Assembly (NCBI GenBank): GCA_016716835.1
Contig: JADJUW010000002.1
Span: 744,001 to 808,000 of the forward strand
Source: Myxococcales bacterium
Lineage (GTDB): Bacteria; Myxococcota_A; Polyangia; Haliangiales; Haliangiaceae
Direction: 5' to 3'
DNA: 64,000 nt
Below the pieces are notes generated by a model. It was not told where the DNA came from. It worked only from the letters and a program-made list of their open reading frames with translations, and did not search any database. Of the stretch, positions 1-9,886 are shown piece by piece. Positions within the stretch are counted from its first letter, which is position 1, and each line of letters begins with the position of its first letter. A program made the position numbers and the translations under genes.

Positions 1-11
1 GGGCTGTACCG

Positions 12-542
12 TTACTGCGCCAGCGGGCAAACCTGGCGTGCCAGCTCCAGCGGTGGGGCCTCAAAGCCGCGGTACTCGCAGAGAAACCACCCACCATCTT
101 TTTTGTAGAAGCGCGCGACGCCGGAGTAGCGATCGTAGGTCTCGCTGGCGGCCTTGTATTCAAGATACGCGGACTCATCGTCCACCTCTTGCACCGTTGC
201 ATACGCCGAGCGCTGGGCCGCGAGAAAGCTGGCCGCGATGTCCTTGGCGGTGTCGCTGGGGGATTCTTTCGTCTTCTTGAGGATGAGCTTCCAATTTTTT
301 AGGAGCGCGGCCTTGTTGACGAATTCAATCCCATACTCCCCCAGGTATTTGTAGCCGCGCACCGCCTTGTATTGCGCGGCCAGCTCGCCCGGGATGCGCA
401 CCTCCGCATTTTGTGCGGTCGTGACCAAGTGCGACCCATCTGGCTGCACGACGGCGGCGGTGTGTTTGCCGCCTAGAACTTTAAAACACGAGCTGGTGAG
501 GGTGAGCATGGCGATGATGAGGACGAGGCTAGACTTGTTCAT
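12..542 (-). CDS. hypothetical lipoprotein
   Basis: The first 22 residues (MNKSSLVLIIAMLTLTSSCF) form a lipoprotein signal with lipobox LTSSC and the lipidated Cys at residue 19. The start at 542 is preferred over an upstream in-frame ATG at 590 because it places the signal peptide at the N-terminus, with a weak AAGGAA about a dozen bases upstream. The mature part has no domain I recognise; it ends in a region rich in aromatic residues (YDRYSGVARFYKKDGGWF) that resembles the beta-sandwich end of periplasmic lipoproteins. It lies 50 bases downstream of the membrane protein at 596-1123 on the same strand and may share its transcript. Function unknown. Confidence 0.7.
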   Translation of the reverse strand: MNKSSLVLIIAMLTLTSSCFKVLGGKHTAAVVQPDGSHLVTTAQNAEVRIPGELAAQYKAVRGYKYLGEYGIEFVNKAALLKNWKLILKKTKESPSDTAKDIAASFLAAQRSAYATVQEVDDESAYLEYKAASETYDRYSGVARFYKKDGGWFLCEYRGFEAPPLELARQVCPLAQ

Positions 543-595
543 TGACTTGGTTCCTTGATTGGTCGAGGGGAAGAATTGATGCTGGGGCACGTAGG

Positions 596-1123
596 CTACG
601 CGCGGGCCTGCCTGAGCTTGCGGCCGCCGAGCGCGGCAAAGATGCCGGCCAGCGCAAACGGCACGGCCAGGACATAGCCGAGCGTGCGAAGCGCTGCGCC
701 GGCGTTTTCGCCGCCGCCACCCGCCGGGTAGATGAAGGCCCCGACAACGGCCAAAACGATGAGCGCCAAGCCGACATGCATGACCGCTGGCCTTTTCATT
801 GCGGCGAGCACAATTGTTACCAGCGCCAGCGCAACGATACCCAGGGTGCCATTGAAGGCCGTGCGCACGCGCGAAATAGTGGAGGCGGCGCCGTTCGTTG
901 TCTTGTCAATCTCGGCCGCGCTCACGCCGTCGGCCTTGAGCTGCGCCAACATGGCTTCGCCTTTGGTTAGATCGCCTTCGACGCGCTCCTGGGCGAGCCC
1001 TGCGATGGCCATGCCTATAAAGGTAAATAGGACCAGCAGCGCTAGGTTGAGCTTGCCGAATTTGGGTTTTGCCGCGATGGCAGGGGATGAGTGGGTGGCT
1101 TGAGCATATTGATTTGATTGCAT
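596..1123 (-). CDS. small four-helix membrane protein, unknown function
   Basis: A 175-residue protein with four strongly hydrophobic stretches at about residues 27-46, 92-110, 114-135 and 148-167, so an inner-membrane protein. Between helices 1 and 2 is a soluble segment of about 45 residues beginning AQERVEGDLTKGEAML, probably one extramembrane domain. The C-terminus is basic (GGRKLRQARA), consistent with a cytoplasmic end. A GAGGAG ribosome site lies about 11 bases upstream of the ATG. It does not match a family I know. The lipoprotein gene at 12-542 follows closely, so the two may form a small envelope operon. Confidence 0.65.
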   Translation of the reverse strand: MQSNQYAQATHSSPAIAAKPKFGKLNLALLVLFTFIGMAIAGLAQERVEGDLTKGEAMLAQLKADGVSAAEIDKTTNGAASTISRVRTAFNGTLGIVALALVTIVLAAMKRPAVMHVGLALIVLAVVGAFIYPAGGGGENAGAALRTLGYVLAVPFALAGIFAALGGRKLRQARA

Positions 1124-1232
1124 GGTGTTTTTGACTCCTCACAAGGGAAGTCGCGGCACCACGCAAATTGATCCGACTAAATAGCGTTTAGTCGCAAGCG
1201 CATGAATTTGCTAAGAAGGCCTCGCAGCGGCG

Positions 1233-1400
1233 ATGCCCCTGCTGCAAGTGGGTCATGGCTTCCGCCAGTTCAATCATCTCACCGAGATGGCCATGATCAC
1301 GCTGAGAGTCCCCCCTTGTCGCTTAGCTGTATCAGCGATTTAAACATGACCGGCAATCAGATTCCCTGCGGCGGTAGTTGCCTCGTCGCCGACTTGGCAA
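1233..1400 (-). pseudogene. decayed relic of a toxin-antitoxin pair (antitoxin N-terminus joined to toxin start)
   Basis: Read on the minus strand, about 1261-1400 matches the intact region around 5465-5605. It still encodes QRDHGHL and GEMIELAEAM, aligning with QRDRGHL and GEIIELAEAM of the antitoxin-like gene at 5306-5524, and the upstream non-coding bases also match. Directly after this the sequence jumps to MTHLQQG, the equivalent of the toxin start MTQLQQG at 5309, so about 150 bases are missing between. One codon is lost and reading frames are broken. It is a dead partial copy of the 4.7-5.6 kb locus, not a gene. The rest of the gene-free stretch (1124-1232 and 1400-1621) shows nothing I can identify. 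Confidence 0.7.
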
Positions 1401-1621
1401 CCGACGGACACTGCGCCGTTTCATGTCGGGGGATCGATGGCGAAGAAAGCAGGGTCGGGGCCGCCGAGATGGGGGACATTGACTGCTCAAACGGACAAAC
1501 CACGGTGGGGCGACAGGCGCCAACCATCTCGCACCTGCAATTTCAGTAGCGACAATGCGGAAGGCAAGCGGCGACGCCTGGCGTTGTTGGCGGTCTCTCC
1601 AACGCTAACACGTCGTGGGAA

Positions 1622-2140
1622 TTACTGGATTTCTTCTAGCTGGCTAACTTCGCCGCTGATATCTCCCATAGGAGTTGCAACGCCGTCGGGAAAGACGTAC
1701 GCGCCGCTGTTGTCTTCAAACATAACCACCATCGAACCATCGTCCTTCTTGGACTTGAACGTACGCATCTGCCACCGGGCGTACAACGTCACTGACTTCG
1801 CGGTGGACGTCGTGGTAAGGCCGTGCTTAGCCACGTCTTCCAAAAACCGGTGCGACATCGTGTTTCCCATGTTTGCGAGTTGCAGCATCATCATCTGATC
1901 AAGCAAGACGTCGGTTGCGGATTTCGCAACTGGTGCAGCGGTCGGAGCAACTAGCTTTGTGGCCGTGGTGGGCTTTGCCGTGCTAAGTTTTTTGAGGCTC
2001 GACCGAGTGCTCACTCGATTTGGCTTGTTGGCTGCCGTGAGCTTGGACTTAACCACCGGCCGATTGGTCGCGGAGACAGCTCCAATGGCTGGTATCCAGA
2101 AGGCGATGCTGAGGGCGGCGAGGGCATGTATAGATTTCAT
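1622..2140 (-). CDS. secreted protein with basic low-complexity linker, unknown function
   Basis: A signal peptide (MKSIHALAALSIAFWIPAIG, cleavage near AVSA) opens the protein, so the start is set at 2140 rather than the in-frame upstream ATG at 2224. A Lys/Thr/Ser-rich linker follows to about residue 75, including SSLKKLSTAKPT, then a compact C-terminal domain of about 90 residues with alternating hydrophobic residues (SVTLYARWQMRTF, GSMVVMFEDNSGAYVF). The linker resembles VKKLSTIKGK in the protein at 21137-21694, hinting that the two belong to one group of secreted proteins. No known domain recognised. Confidence 0.65.
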   Translation of the reverse strand: MKSIHALAALSIAFWIPAIGAVSATNRPVVKSKLTAANKPNRVSTRSSLKKLSTAKPTTATKLVAPTAAPVAKSATDVLLDQMMMLQLANMGNTMSHRFLEDVAKHGLTTTSTAKSVTLYARWQMRTFKSKKDDGSMVVMFEDNSGAYVFPDGVATPMGDISGEVSQLEEIQ

Positions 2141-2348
2141 CATGCACCTGGCATCAGCAAGGGCCGTGCCACCCCTGGCGGGCATGCAACTGCGAGGGCT
2201 CCAGCTCATAGACGTAGATGGCACAGCGTGCGGATGGCTTCGCCGGGGTTACTTGTCCTCAGTTCGCAAGCAACCGTGGTAGCCCGGCTCGCCGCCCTCC
2301 CGTGGCGAACGCGCCTTTCGGGGGTGTTGCGAAATCCACCCAAGTTGG

Positions 2349-2738
2349 CTAGGACGAAGCGCAGCCCTGATACTCGTATTTGCATAGTTCGTTTAGATCA
2401 CAATAGAGCGGCAGACAATTCGCAGTGTTCAGACACGCCTCTTCGCTTGGCATGGCCTCACACACTGGCGGCGGCTCGCACGCGCTAACGGAAACGCACG
2501 CCCCCGTCCAGCAGCTCTCGGCGACGCCAGGCAAGGTGCCTTGTGGACATTCCGGCGCCAATAGATCGCAGGTCGAGTGAGCGTAGCAAAATCCAAGCTC
2601 ACTAGGAGGCGGCGTCGGTGCCGGCGCGTGCGGGCCCTGGGGTTGTTCGAGCGTTTGCTCGTTGGGTGCTTGCGACTCCACGCAGCCGACCATGCCAAAA
2701 GAAAGAATACCCATCACAACAAGAATATGTTTCGTCAT
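2349..2738 (-). CDS. cysteine-rich lipoprotein
   Basis: The signal MTKHILVVMGILSFGMVGC carries lipobox MVGC with Cys at residue 19. A Pro-rich linker (residues 30-45) leads into a domain with a dozen cysteines in a disulfide-like spacing (CYAHSTC, CPQG, CWTGACVSVSAC). The C-terminal part, with CEAMPSEEACL and the LPLYC stretch, is related to the end of the three lipoproteins at 61-62.6 kb (CEDLTSEAACL, APVYTGVNC). This marks a paralogous family of surface or periplasmic proteins stabilised by disulfides. Function unknown; binding or adhesion is a guess only. Confidence 0.7.
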   Translation of the reverse strand: MTKHILVVMGILSFGMVGCVESQAPNEQTLEQPQGPHAPAPTPPPSELGFCYAHSTCDLLAPECPQGTLPGVAESCWTGACVSVSACEPPPVCEAMPSEEACLNTANCLPLYCDLNELCKYEYQGCASS

Positions 2739-3157
2739 GAAATCGGCATGTGCATCGGTTGGGCCAAAATGGGATGGTTACATTTCGGCTAGTTGTACGC
2801 GTTGGCCCACAGATATCTGACGAAGGCCTCAGAAATCTGAAGCCAACCGCACGGCATCCCCGCTCCGAAAATGTCGGACGTGCATTCAATCCTGGCGACG
2901 TTTCTGAGCGATTTAACCGCGCTATCGACTTAAGGTGCGTCGCGACCAATCCGTCGACATTGATACTGTAACTGAGTTTGTGCCTGATCGCTTAAATATC
3001 GGCAAAAGAACCTTAATCGCATCGACCGTGCAAATAGGCCGTCGGATCGCGAAGAGATTTCATTCACGTCGGCAACTTCGTTGGCCGTCATTTTGCATCG
3101 CGAACCACCATGTTGCGAATCGACCACACCCGAAGCACGCGCAAGCATGTCGCGCTA
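2739..3157 (+). other. gene-free divergent intergenic region
   Basis: About 420 bases separate the lipoprotein gene on the minus strand from the lipoprotein gene starting at 3158. The stretch is less GC-rich than the surrounding genes and must hold both divergent promoters, but I see no convincing promoter box, repeat, hairpin or small gene in it. Confidence 0.4.
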
Positions 3158-3949
3158 ATGACACCAAACTTGATACCGGCGATTGTCGCCGCACTTGGCC
3201 TCGCGCCGTTTGGTTGTTCGAATAGCGGTGACCCCTCTCCACCTGAAGCTACGTATCCGGTATGCGAGGCGCCAACCAGCTGCGACCCTGCTGTTCATTT
3301 TTCGCAAGGCGACCGCGGTGATCTTAGAGAGTTTCAGCGCTATGTCATCGTCGGTGCGTCGAGCGATGGACATAGACTTGCCGTGCTGTATTCGCATTTT
3401 GGGCCTTCGAGTTCCGTATCCTTCGTCAACGTCATCATCTACGAGGCCGACGCGGCGGATTTTGTCTATCATCTGAACCTCACCGGCGACCCGATGGGCG
3501 GCGCTGGCACCGAGGAGGAGCTGCAGGAACTCGAGACGGAGGTGCTCGCGGAGAGCGCGACGGCCTTAGCTAGCGCTGGGATTGTGCCTGGGGCGCATAT
3601 GCCACAAGCGTTAGCGTGGTGTCAGGATGGGGAAGCGGTCCTCACCGATCACTGTCAATTGTCCGAGCTCGCCTGGTCGGTAGCCCCAAGCGCTTGTCCT
3701 GGCGGCGGGGCGGACCCGGCAATGCTTTGGAGCATGTGTCCCGCCGATGCCGAGGCGGCGCTACCATGCGCTGTCCAGACCACGGACCCCAATGCGGACT
3801 GTCAGGAGGGCGCGCTCGCGTTGCTCGATTTGTACTGGTATGGCGACGCCATGTGGGTCGTTGCGGCGCGCGCGACGACGCCACTGCAATCGCTGGAATT
3901 TTCAATTATTAGCGTTGGCGGAACTGTGCTGCCGGGCGCGAGCGGCTGA
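3158..3949 (+). CDS. hypothetical lipoprotein
   Basis: The start at 3158 (MTPNLIPAIVAALGLAPFGC) gives a lipoprotein signal with the lipidated Cys at residue 20; an earlier in-frame ATG at 3110 would put charged residues before it. The mature protein has about eight cysteines, including CEAPTSC and CAVQTTDPNADC, so disulfides are likely. The sequence looks like an outer-membrane or periplasmic lipoprotein of the kind abundant in Myxococcota. No conserved enzymatic motif is seen and the function is unknown. Confidence 0.6.
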   Translation: MTPNLIPAIVAALGLAPFGCSNSGDPSPPEATYPVCEAPTSCDPAVHFSQGDRGDLREFQRYVIVGASSDGHRLAVLYSHFGPSSSVSFVNVIIYEADAADFVYHLNLTGDPMGGAGTEEELQELETEVLAESATALASAGIVPGAHMPQALAWCQDGEAVLTDHCQLSELAWSVAPSACPGGGADPAMLWSMCPADAEAALPCAVQTTDPNADCQEGALALLDLYWYGDAMWVVAARATTPLQSLEFSIISVGGTVLPGASG

Positions 3950-4139
3950 GCAGCCACCGGATCCAGCGGACCGCTATGTACTGCCAACCGTTGCGGCTAA
4001 GGAAGCTATACCAGCCTTAAGGCCTACTGCAGTTGCCGGCAGGTTCGCGGCAAACGCTCGATGGCGCGCCGCGCACAGGGCGTTAGACTTGGCATGCCGT
4101 TTGCTGTTGAGTTCTAGACGCCAACCACACGGAGAACCT

Positions 4140-4826
4140 ATGAAACATTCATTTTTTGCAAACCTCGCTCTCGTCGCTGCCCTCGTTCTTGGAAGCCTGT
4201 CCTTAAGCGGGCAGCATGCCGAGGCCAACAAATACAAGACCAAGGGCGCCTTGGCCGCCAGCGTTACCAAGCGCACCGGCTCGGATCGCTCGACCATCGT
4301 CGGCGAGACCAAGAGCGGCAAGCACGTCTACGTTCGTTCGGAGGGCGTGGGCCAATTTAGCTACAATGGACGCCCATATCAGATGCGAATCCTGACCAGC
4401 AATACCAAGACGCGGCTCGTCAACAAGGAAACCGGCAAGATCACAAGCACGTCGGCCGATCACCAACCAGCTGCCAGGGCTGCCGTACTCGCCTACGAGG
4501 CAAAAAATGGCACCGCGCAGGTGCAACTCATTACGAGAATTCCGCGCGGCTACATGACAAAAAATGGCAACCAGCGGGTATCCGTACGCCCCGCTCGCAT
4601 AGGCGGCACCGCCCTACCGGACGCGAGCGCCTCGTTATCTTCAACAAATCAGGCTCAATCAAAAAGGTTCAAGACGCGCCAGGTCGCTAGGCGGCCTCGG
4701 CGATCGGCCCACGTAATCTCAGCGCCGGTGCTATCGGGTAAAAGTTCTATTAGACAAACTGCTGCTCGGCGGCCGCAAATAGCTCCAGCAGCTCGCGGCC
4801 TCGGCTGGCACCGCGCGTCAAAATAA
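4140..4826 (+). CDS. secreted basic protein, unknown function
   Basis: A signal peptide (MKHSFFANLALVAALVLGSL, cleavage near residue 29) is followed by a very basic mature protein of about 200 residues. Residues 30-140 look like a small beta-rich domain (GKHVYVRSEGVGQFSYNG, VQLITRIPRGYM). The C-terminal 60 residues are low-complexity Arg/Ser/Ala. The last 25 codons (4750-4826) overlap tail-to-tail the end of the toxin gene on the other strand, which is clearly real coding there, so the native end of this protein may have been lost and replaced by read-through into the neighbour. Confidence 0.55.
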   Translation: MKHSFFANLALVAALVLGSLSLSGQHAEANKYKTKGALAASVTKRTGSDRSTIVGETKSGKHVYVRSEGVGQFSYNGRPYQMRILTSNTKTRLVNKETGKITSTSADHQPAARAAVLAYEAKNGTAQVQLITRIPRGYMTKNGNQRVSVRPARIGGTALPDASASLSSTNQAQSKRFKTRQVARRPRRSAHVISAPVLSGKSSIRQTAARRPQIAPAARGLGWHRASK

Positions 4827-5309
4827 GCCCGAGGGCGCCGCGCGCGACAGCCCGCTCATTTTGATCTGCGACTCCAAATAGCCCGCGGAGATCATCCCAG
4901 TCTTGGGGGCGCTGGCGGTCGTCCCGCGCGAGCAACTTCATCGCGATCAGATGGCCAACGCGTGCGACTGGCACGTGCAGTCCCGCGAGCACCTCGATGT
5001 GAACCGCTTCAGCCGTTATCTCTGGCTCGAGCCCAGATGAGGCAAATAGCAGATCGATAAACAGGTTCGGCCAGTTTCTGTGGGTTAGGCGTGCGGTCGC
5101 GAGGCGCCCCGTTCCAATCTGTTCGACGGTCGCCTTGATCGCGTATCCAGTTTGGGAAAGAGCATCCAGCAGTTCCTCCGCCGCTTGGTCATCGGCAACC
5201 GCGACGCGGTGAGCGCAGAAACCGCCAGGCCACCAACCAGCGGAAACGATACGTTGCGAGCCGTCAGATCGTTGACGATATGCTCCAGCCCCTGCTGCAA
5301 CTGGGTCAT
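4750..5309 (-). pseudogene. AbiEii-like nucleotidyltransferase toxin, disrupted in the active site
   Basis: The reading frame starts at MTQLQQGLEHIVNDLTARN and VGGLAVSA, the first strand and glycine loop of a nucleotidyltransferase fold. Immediately after, where the family carries its RxTxDxD metal-binding catalytic segment, the sequence jumps to RVAVADDQAAEELLDAL in another frame. The missing piece is roughly a dozen codons plus a frameshift (near 5203-5218 on the plus strand). The rest of the family domain is intact in the second frame, including HIEVLAGLHVPVARVGHLIA and KLLARDDRQRPQDWDDL, which is typical of AbiEii/MenA-like toxins. It overlaps its antitoxin-like partner by ATGA (5306-5309). 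Best read as an inactivated toxin; loss of the DxD motif would abolish catalysis even if the frame were restored. Confidence 0.7.
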
Positions 5310-5524
5310 GGTTTTTCGCTTTTGGCTGACAAGCTGCGCACGCGAAACCCGGGCCCACCCGCGAGCGGCATAGGCGACGCCCCGTACCAGGCGCCAATGG
5401 ACGCTGCGATTTCTTGCTCGGAGCACATAGGATTGCGCCGCCGCACGCCCTGAGCGATCATCGCCTCCGCCAGCTCAATTATCTCGCCGACCAGATGGCC
5501 TCTATCACGCTGCGAATTCGCCAT
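5306..5524 (-). CDS. antitoxin-like partner of the nucleotidyltransferase
   Basis: A 72-residue protein starting MANSQRDRGHLVGEIIELA. It matches the pattern of the short helical protein commonly encoded just upstream of AbiEii-type nucleotidyltransferases: a helix ELAEAMIAQGVRRRNP followed by a second helix SEQEIAASIGAWY. It is translationally coupled to the toxin by an ATGA overlap. The start at 5524 has a GAG ribosome site 8 bases upstream; an ATG two codons earlier (5530) is the alternative. With the toxin broken, this gene may be a leftover or may still act as a solitary regulator. Confidence 0.6.
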   Translation of the reverse strand: MANSQRDRGHLVGEIIELAEAMIAQGVRRRNPMCSEQEIAASIGAWYGASPMPLAGGPGFRVRSLSAKSEKP

Positions 5525-5801
5525 GGCCATCTCAACTGTACCAGCGATGTATACATGACCGCAATCAGATTGCCTGCCGCGGTAGTGGCCTCGTCGCCGC
5601 CATCTCGAAAGAGCCGTCCGATTTTGTCGCTGCTGCGCCATTTGGGGACGAAAGGCAAAGGCATTAGAACTCCGTCACGTCCGATGCCACCTTTGCCAAT
5701 TGCTGCCGTGCCTGCCAAATGTAAGGCTTGCTCCGCATGTCTTGTTTCGGTATGTGTTCGGCCGTGTGTCATCGGAATTCGAACATCACGGGGCGTGCGG
5801 C

Positions 5802-6557
5802 ATGACGCCTGCGGAACTCGCCGCTTGGGCCTCCGCCCGGCAACTCGAGGACACGTGGCTGTTGCGCATAAATGGCAATGAGCTGAAGGACCGTGTGTCA
5901 TCGGCGTGGCTCGTTGCGCACGCCAGCGATCTGGCGAGCGGCTCGGCCGAGGTTCTGCATCCCAGCCTTGAACGCGACCTTAATGCGCCATGGCAGCCGG
6001 TCACCGTCGTACGCGCTATCGCGGCAACCAGGCCGCCACTTGCGCCCCGTGGCCGCAGCCAAACCCCTGCCTCCGACGTTTGGGCGTGGTGTGCGCTCGC
6101 GGTGCCACTCTTGGCAAGCTATGCCATGTGGACATGGGCGAAATCGCCGTTTATCGCGGTAGACGAACTTGCGACCTGGAAATTCTTTGGATTTCCCTTG
6201 CTCGCTGTCGCCCTCACAGCATTTTTGATTCATCTCGATCTGGCTGCGCTAGCTACCCGCACCATTGAGCAAGCACCCAGCGATGGTTTGTTTTCGCAAA
6301 CGTTGGCCAGGGCCACGGTCGCGGGGGCAAACCTAGATATGGCCGGCCTCGCAACGTTGTTCGCTTTTGGCCTGTTCTTTCCGCTGTACATGTACAAGCG
6401 CGCGAGCCTTGGCGGGAGAAATCTGATGTTGCCTGCGCTTATCGTCGCCGCGATCTTTGCCATGACCGCCAAGCATGTCGACGACAAACTCGAGCGCGGC
6501 TTGGAGGCTATGCAACATTCACTAGAGCTCGAGCTGCAGCGCGACGCGCTGCCTTAG
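5802..6557 (+). CDS. membrane protein, unknown function
   Basis: The chosen ATG at 5802 gives a soluble N-terminal part of about 115 residues (MTPAELAAWASARQLEDTWL...), then four hydrophobic segments near residues 120-140, 150-172, 197-217 and 225-241, and a short amphipathic C-terminal helix. The N-terminal part contains LEDTWLLRINGNELKDR, which looks like a small folded cytoplasmic domain. I do not recognise the family. It is convergent with groEL, with a shared terminator hairpin between the two stop codons. An upstream in-frame ATG at 5700 is less likely because it adds 34 residues without folded character. Confidence 0.55.
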   Translation: MTPAELAAWASARQLEDTWLLRINGNELKDRVSSAWLVAHASDLASGSAEVLHPSLERDLNAPWQPVTVVRAIAATRPPLAPRGRSQTPASDVWAWCALAVPLLASYAMWTWAKSPFIAVDELATWKFFGFPLLAVALTAFLIHLDLAALATRTIEQAPSDGLFSQTLARATVAGANLDMAGLATLFAFGLFFPLYMYKRASLGGRNLMLPALIVAAIFAMTAKHVDDKLERGLEAMQHSLELELQRDALP

Positions 6558-6587
6558 TGAATCCCCGCCTTCTTCAAGCGCACAAAA

Positions 6588-6609
6588 AAGGCACCCCGGC
6601 GGGTGCCTT
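6588..6609 (-). terminator. intrinsic terminator after groEL (possibly bidirectional)
   Basis: A perfect 9-bp stem AAGGCACCC / GGGTGCCTT with loop CGGC lies 22 bases past the groEL stop. Read on the minus strand, the stem is followed by a run of six T, the form of a rho-independent terminator. On the plus strand it could also stop the membrane-protein transcript ending at 6557. Confidence 0.85.
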
Positions 6610-6631
6610 GGTCTAGCTATGTTGCGAAGGA

Positions 6632-8269
<1,638 letters not shown>

Positions 8270-8306
8270 GTGAATTACTCCTCAGTGTGAGTGGAAAAAT
8301 AGTTAG

Positions 8307-8594
8307 TTAGTCGAGGACGGCCAAGAGGTCGTCTTCGCGCATGATGAGGTGTTCTTCACCGTCGATTTTGACTTCGGTGCCGCTGTACTTCGAGAACAGC
8401 ACGCGGTCGCCAGACTTCACGTCGAGCGGGATGATCTTGCCATCTTTGTCGCGCTTGCCGGCGCCAACCGCGATGACCTTGGCTTGGATGGGTTTTTCCT
8501 TGGCCGAGTCTGGAATGAACAGACCGCCAGAGGTCTTGGTTTCTTCTTCAACGCGCTTAACAAGGATACGATCGTGTAACGGACGAATTTTCAT
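8307..8594 (-). CDS. groES: co-chaperonin GroES (10 kDa)
   Basis: A 95-residue lid of the GroEL chamber. It starts [18 protein letters not shown] and shows the mobile loop [18 protein letters not shown] (about residues 16-34) and the conserved [20 protein letters not shown] and EDDLLAVLD ends. The start at 8594 is fixed by homology and by an AGGAGA ribosome site 9 bases upstream; the open frame to 8678 is not coding. First gene of the groESL operon. Confidence 0.97.
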   Translation of the reverse strand: MKIRPLHDRILVKRVEEETKTSGGLFIPDSAKEKPIQAKVIAVGAGKRDKDGKIIPLDVKSGDRVLFSKYSGTEVKIDGEEHLIMREDDLLAVLD

Positions 8595-8649
8595 AGCTTT
8601 TCTCTCCTGTGGTAAAGGGGCGAAGATATTGCCCGCCCCGGGTGGGCAC

Positions 8650-8698
8650 TTAGTAGTCACCCCTAGCGTGTTTGGCAACCCCCAACGGAGACTGCTAA
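8650..8698 (-). promoter_or_regulatory. inverted repeat and AT-rich promoter region upstream of groES
   Basis: Plus-strand half-sites TTAGTAGTC (8650-8658) and GACTGCTAA (8690-8698) are near-perfect inverted copies separated by 31 bases. The halves resemble those of the CIRCE operator (TTAGCACTC / GAGTGCTAA) but the spacing is far from the 9 bases of CIRCE. An AT-rich block at about 8700-8732 just upstream is the likely promoter. I cannot say which regulator binds. Confidence 0.35.
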
Positions 8699-8860
8699 CG
8701 GATATTTATTTTATATATTAAAATCAATTAGTTACGGAAAACTGTTACGGCTCGATTTGGTCGATCCCGCACCCTCAGATCGCTTCGATTTGCTGACCGT
8801 CCGCGTCAATCAGCCAAAGTGGAATCAGCGCCCGGATTGCCCGCATCGATTTTTGGGCGG

Positions 8861-9814
8861 TTAGTCAGGCACCGCAGGAGCGACACACATGAGCGCGCCG
8901 TCGTCCTGTGTCATGCACCGCGTGGTCAAAAATCCAGGCCCGCTGCGGTCCGGGCAGGTCGACGTACACGCCTTGCTGCAGAGACCATTGGCGCAAACAC
9001 CGCCGTCATAGAAACAGTCGTCGTCGCTATCGCACGTCCCGCCAATAAACCCTTCATTGGTCGGAATCTCGACGCCCTGGGCGTAGTCGGTCGCGAGCGC
9101 GTACTTGGTAAAGACGTTCCAAAACAGCCAATTGCCGCCGGCGTTACGCAGCACCCATGGGGTGTATGTATAGAGCACGGCGCTGGCGCGATTGCCGGGC
9201 AGCACGCGAAAACCGTCGAGAACTTTTTTTGACTTCCCGGGCGCCCATCCGGTCACCGTCTCGCCGTGGGACAGCACGCGGTCGCGATGCTGCGCCAAAA
9301 AGCTTAGGGCACACTCGGTTTGTGCCTTGAGGCCTTTATAGGTTGGATCGCAGTCGCTGCCGTCTGGGCAGCCACAACCAAAGGCCTTATTAAGCAGCGC
9401 GTCGCTGGGTTTTGCAGTTTTGGAGACGATACCCGATTCTTTTTGCAGCGTGGCAAGCACCACGAGCGGATTGATTTGGTAGGTCTGGCACAGGGTCGCG
9501 AGCACTTCGGCATACGGGATGTCGTCGATCTCAAGATCGGCGAGAAAGCTGCGTGCGCCATCGTACGGCGTCGATTCAAAAAACGCTTGCAGGCCGCTGG
9601 CCGACACGGCCTCGGCATCGCCAAACACCTCGTCGGCGACTAGGTGCGATGGCCAAAACTGGTTGGGGTTGCCGGCCTTGTCGACGGTTGGCGCCAAATC
9701 GCGCGGATCGATGCCACCCGTGGGCTCGTGGCCTGCGGGCAAGCAACCCGCCAGCACGACGCCCACCACCGCAAGGGTGGAGACAACGGTCGCCGATAGG
9801 CTGAACTTTTCCAT
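8861..9814 (-). CDS. lipoprotein with lysozyme-like (lytic transglycosylase-type) domain
   Basis: The lipobox LAGC puts the lipidated Cys at about residue 24. Residues 75-235 resemble a lysozyme-fold family with the pattern seen here: INPLVVLATLQKESGIV (Glu being the probable catalytic acid), a Cys-rich GCGCPDGSDCD loop, LYTYTPWV and WLFWNVFTKYA. The C-terminal 70 residues are a separate disulfide-rich module (CDSDDDCFYDGG, CANGLCSKACTSTC). It is probably anchored in the envelope and acts on, or binds, peptidoglycan; catalytic activity is inferred. Divergently transcribed from the kynureninase-like gene. Confidence 0.7.
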   Translation of the reverse strand: MEKFSLSATVVSTLAVVGVVLAGCLPAGHEPTGGIDPRDLAPTVDKAGNPNQFWPSHLVADEVFGDAEAVSASGLQAFFESTPYDGARSFLADLEIDDIPYAEVLATLCQTYQINPLVVLATLQKESGIVSKTAKPSDALLNKAFGCGCPDGSDCDPTYKGLKAQTECALSFLAQHRDRVLSHGETVTGWAPGKSKKVLDGFRVLPGNRASAVLYTYTPWVLRNAGGNWLFWNVFTKYALATDYAQGVEIPTNEGFIGGTCDSDDDCFYDGGVCANGLCSKACTSTCPDRSGPGFLTTRCMTQDDGALMCVAPAVPD

Positions 9815-9886
9815 TGACGTCTGAACTGAGCAACGTTCGTGCCGACCGCTGGCGACAGTTGGCGCCGCCCTGTGTAGCCTGGCGGG

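Noticed and set aside
3747..4139. N-terminal extension of the 4140 gene
   Set aside because: The frame before 4140 overlaps the lipoprotein gene ending at 3949 and would hide a clear signal peptide.
8650..8698. True CIRCE operator for HrcA
   Set aside because: The half-sites are 31 bases apart instead of 9 and only partly match; kept as an unassigned inverted repeat.
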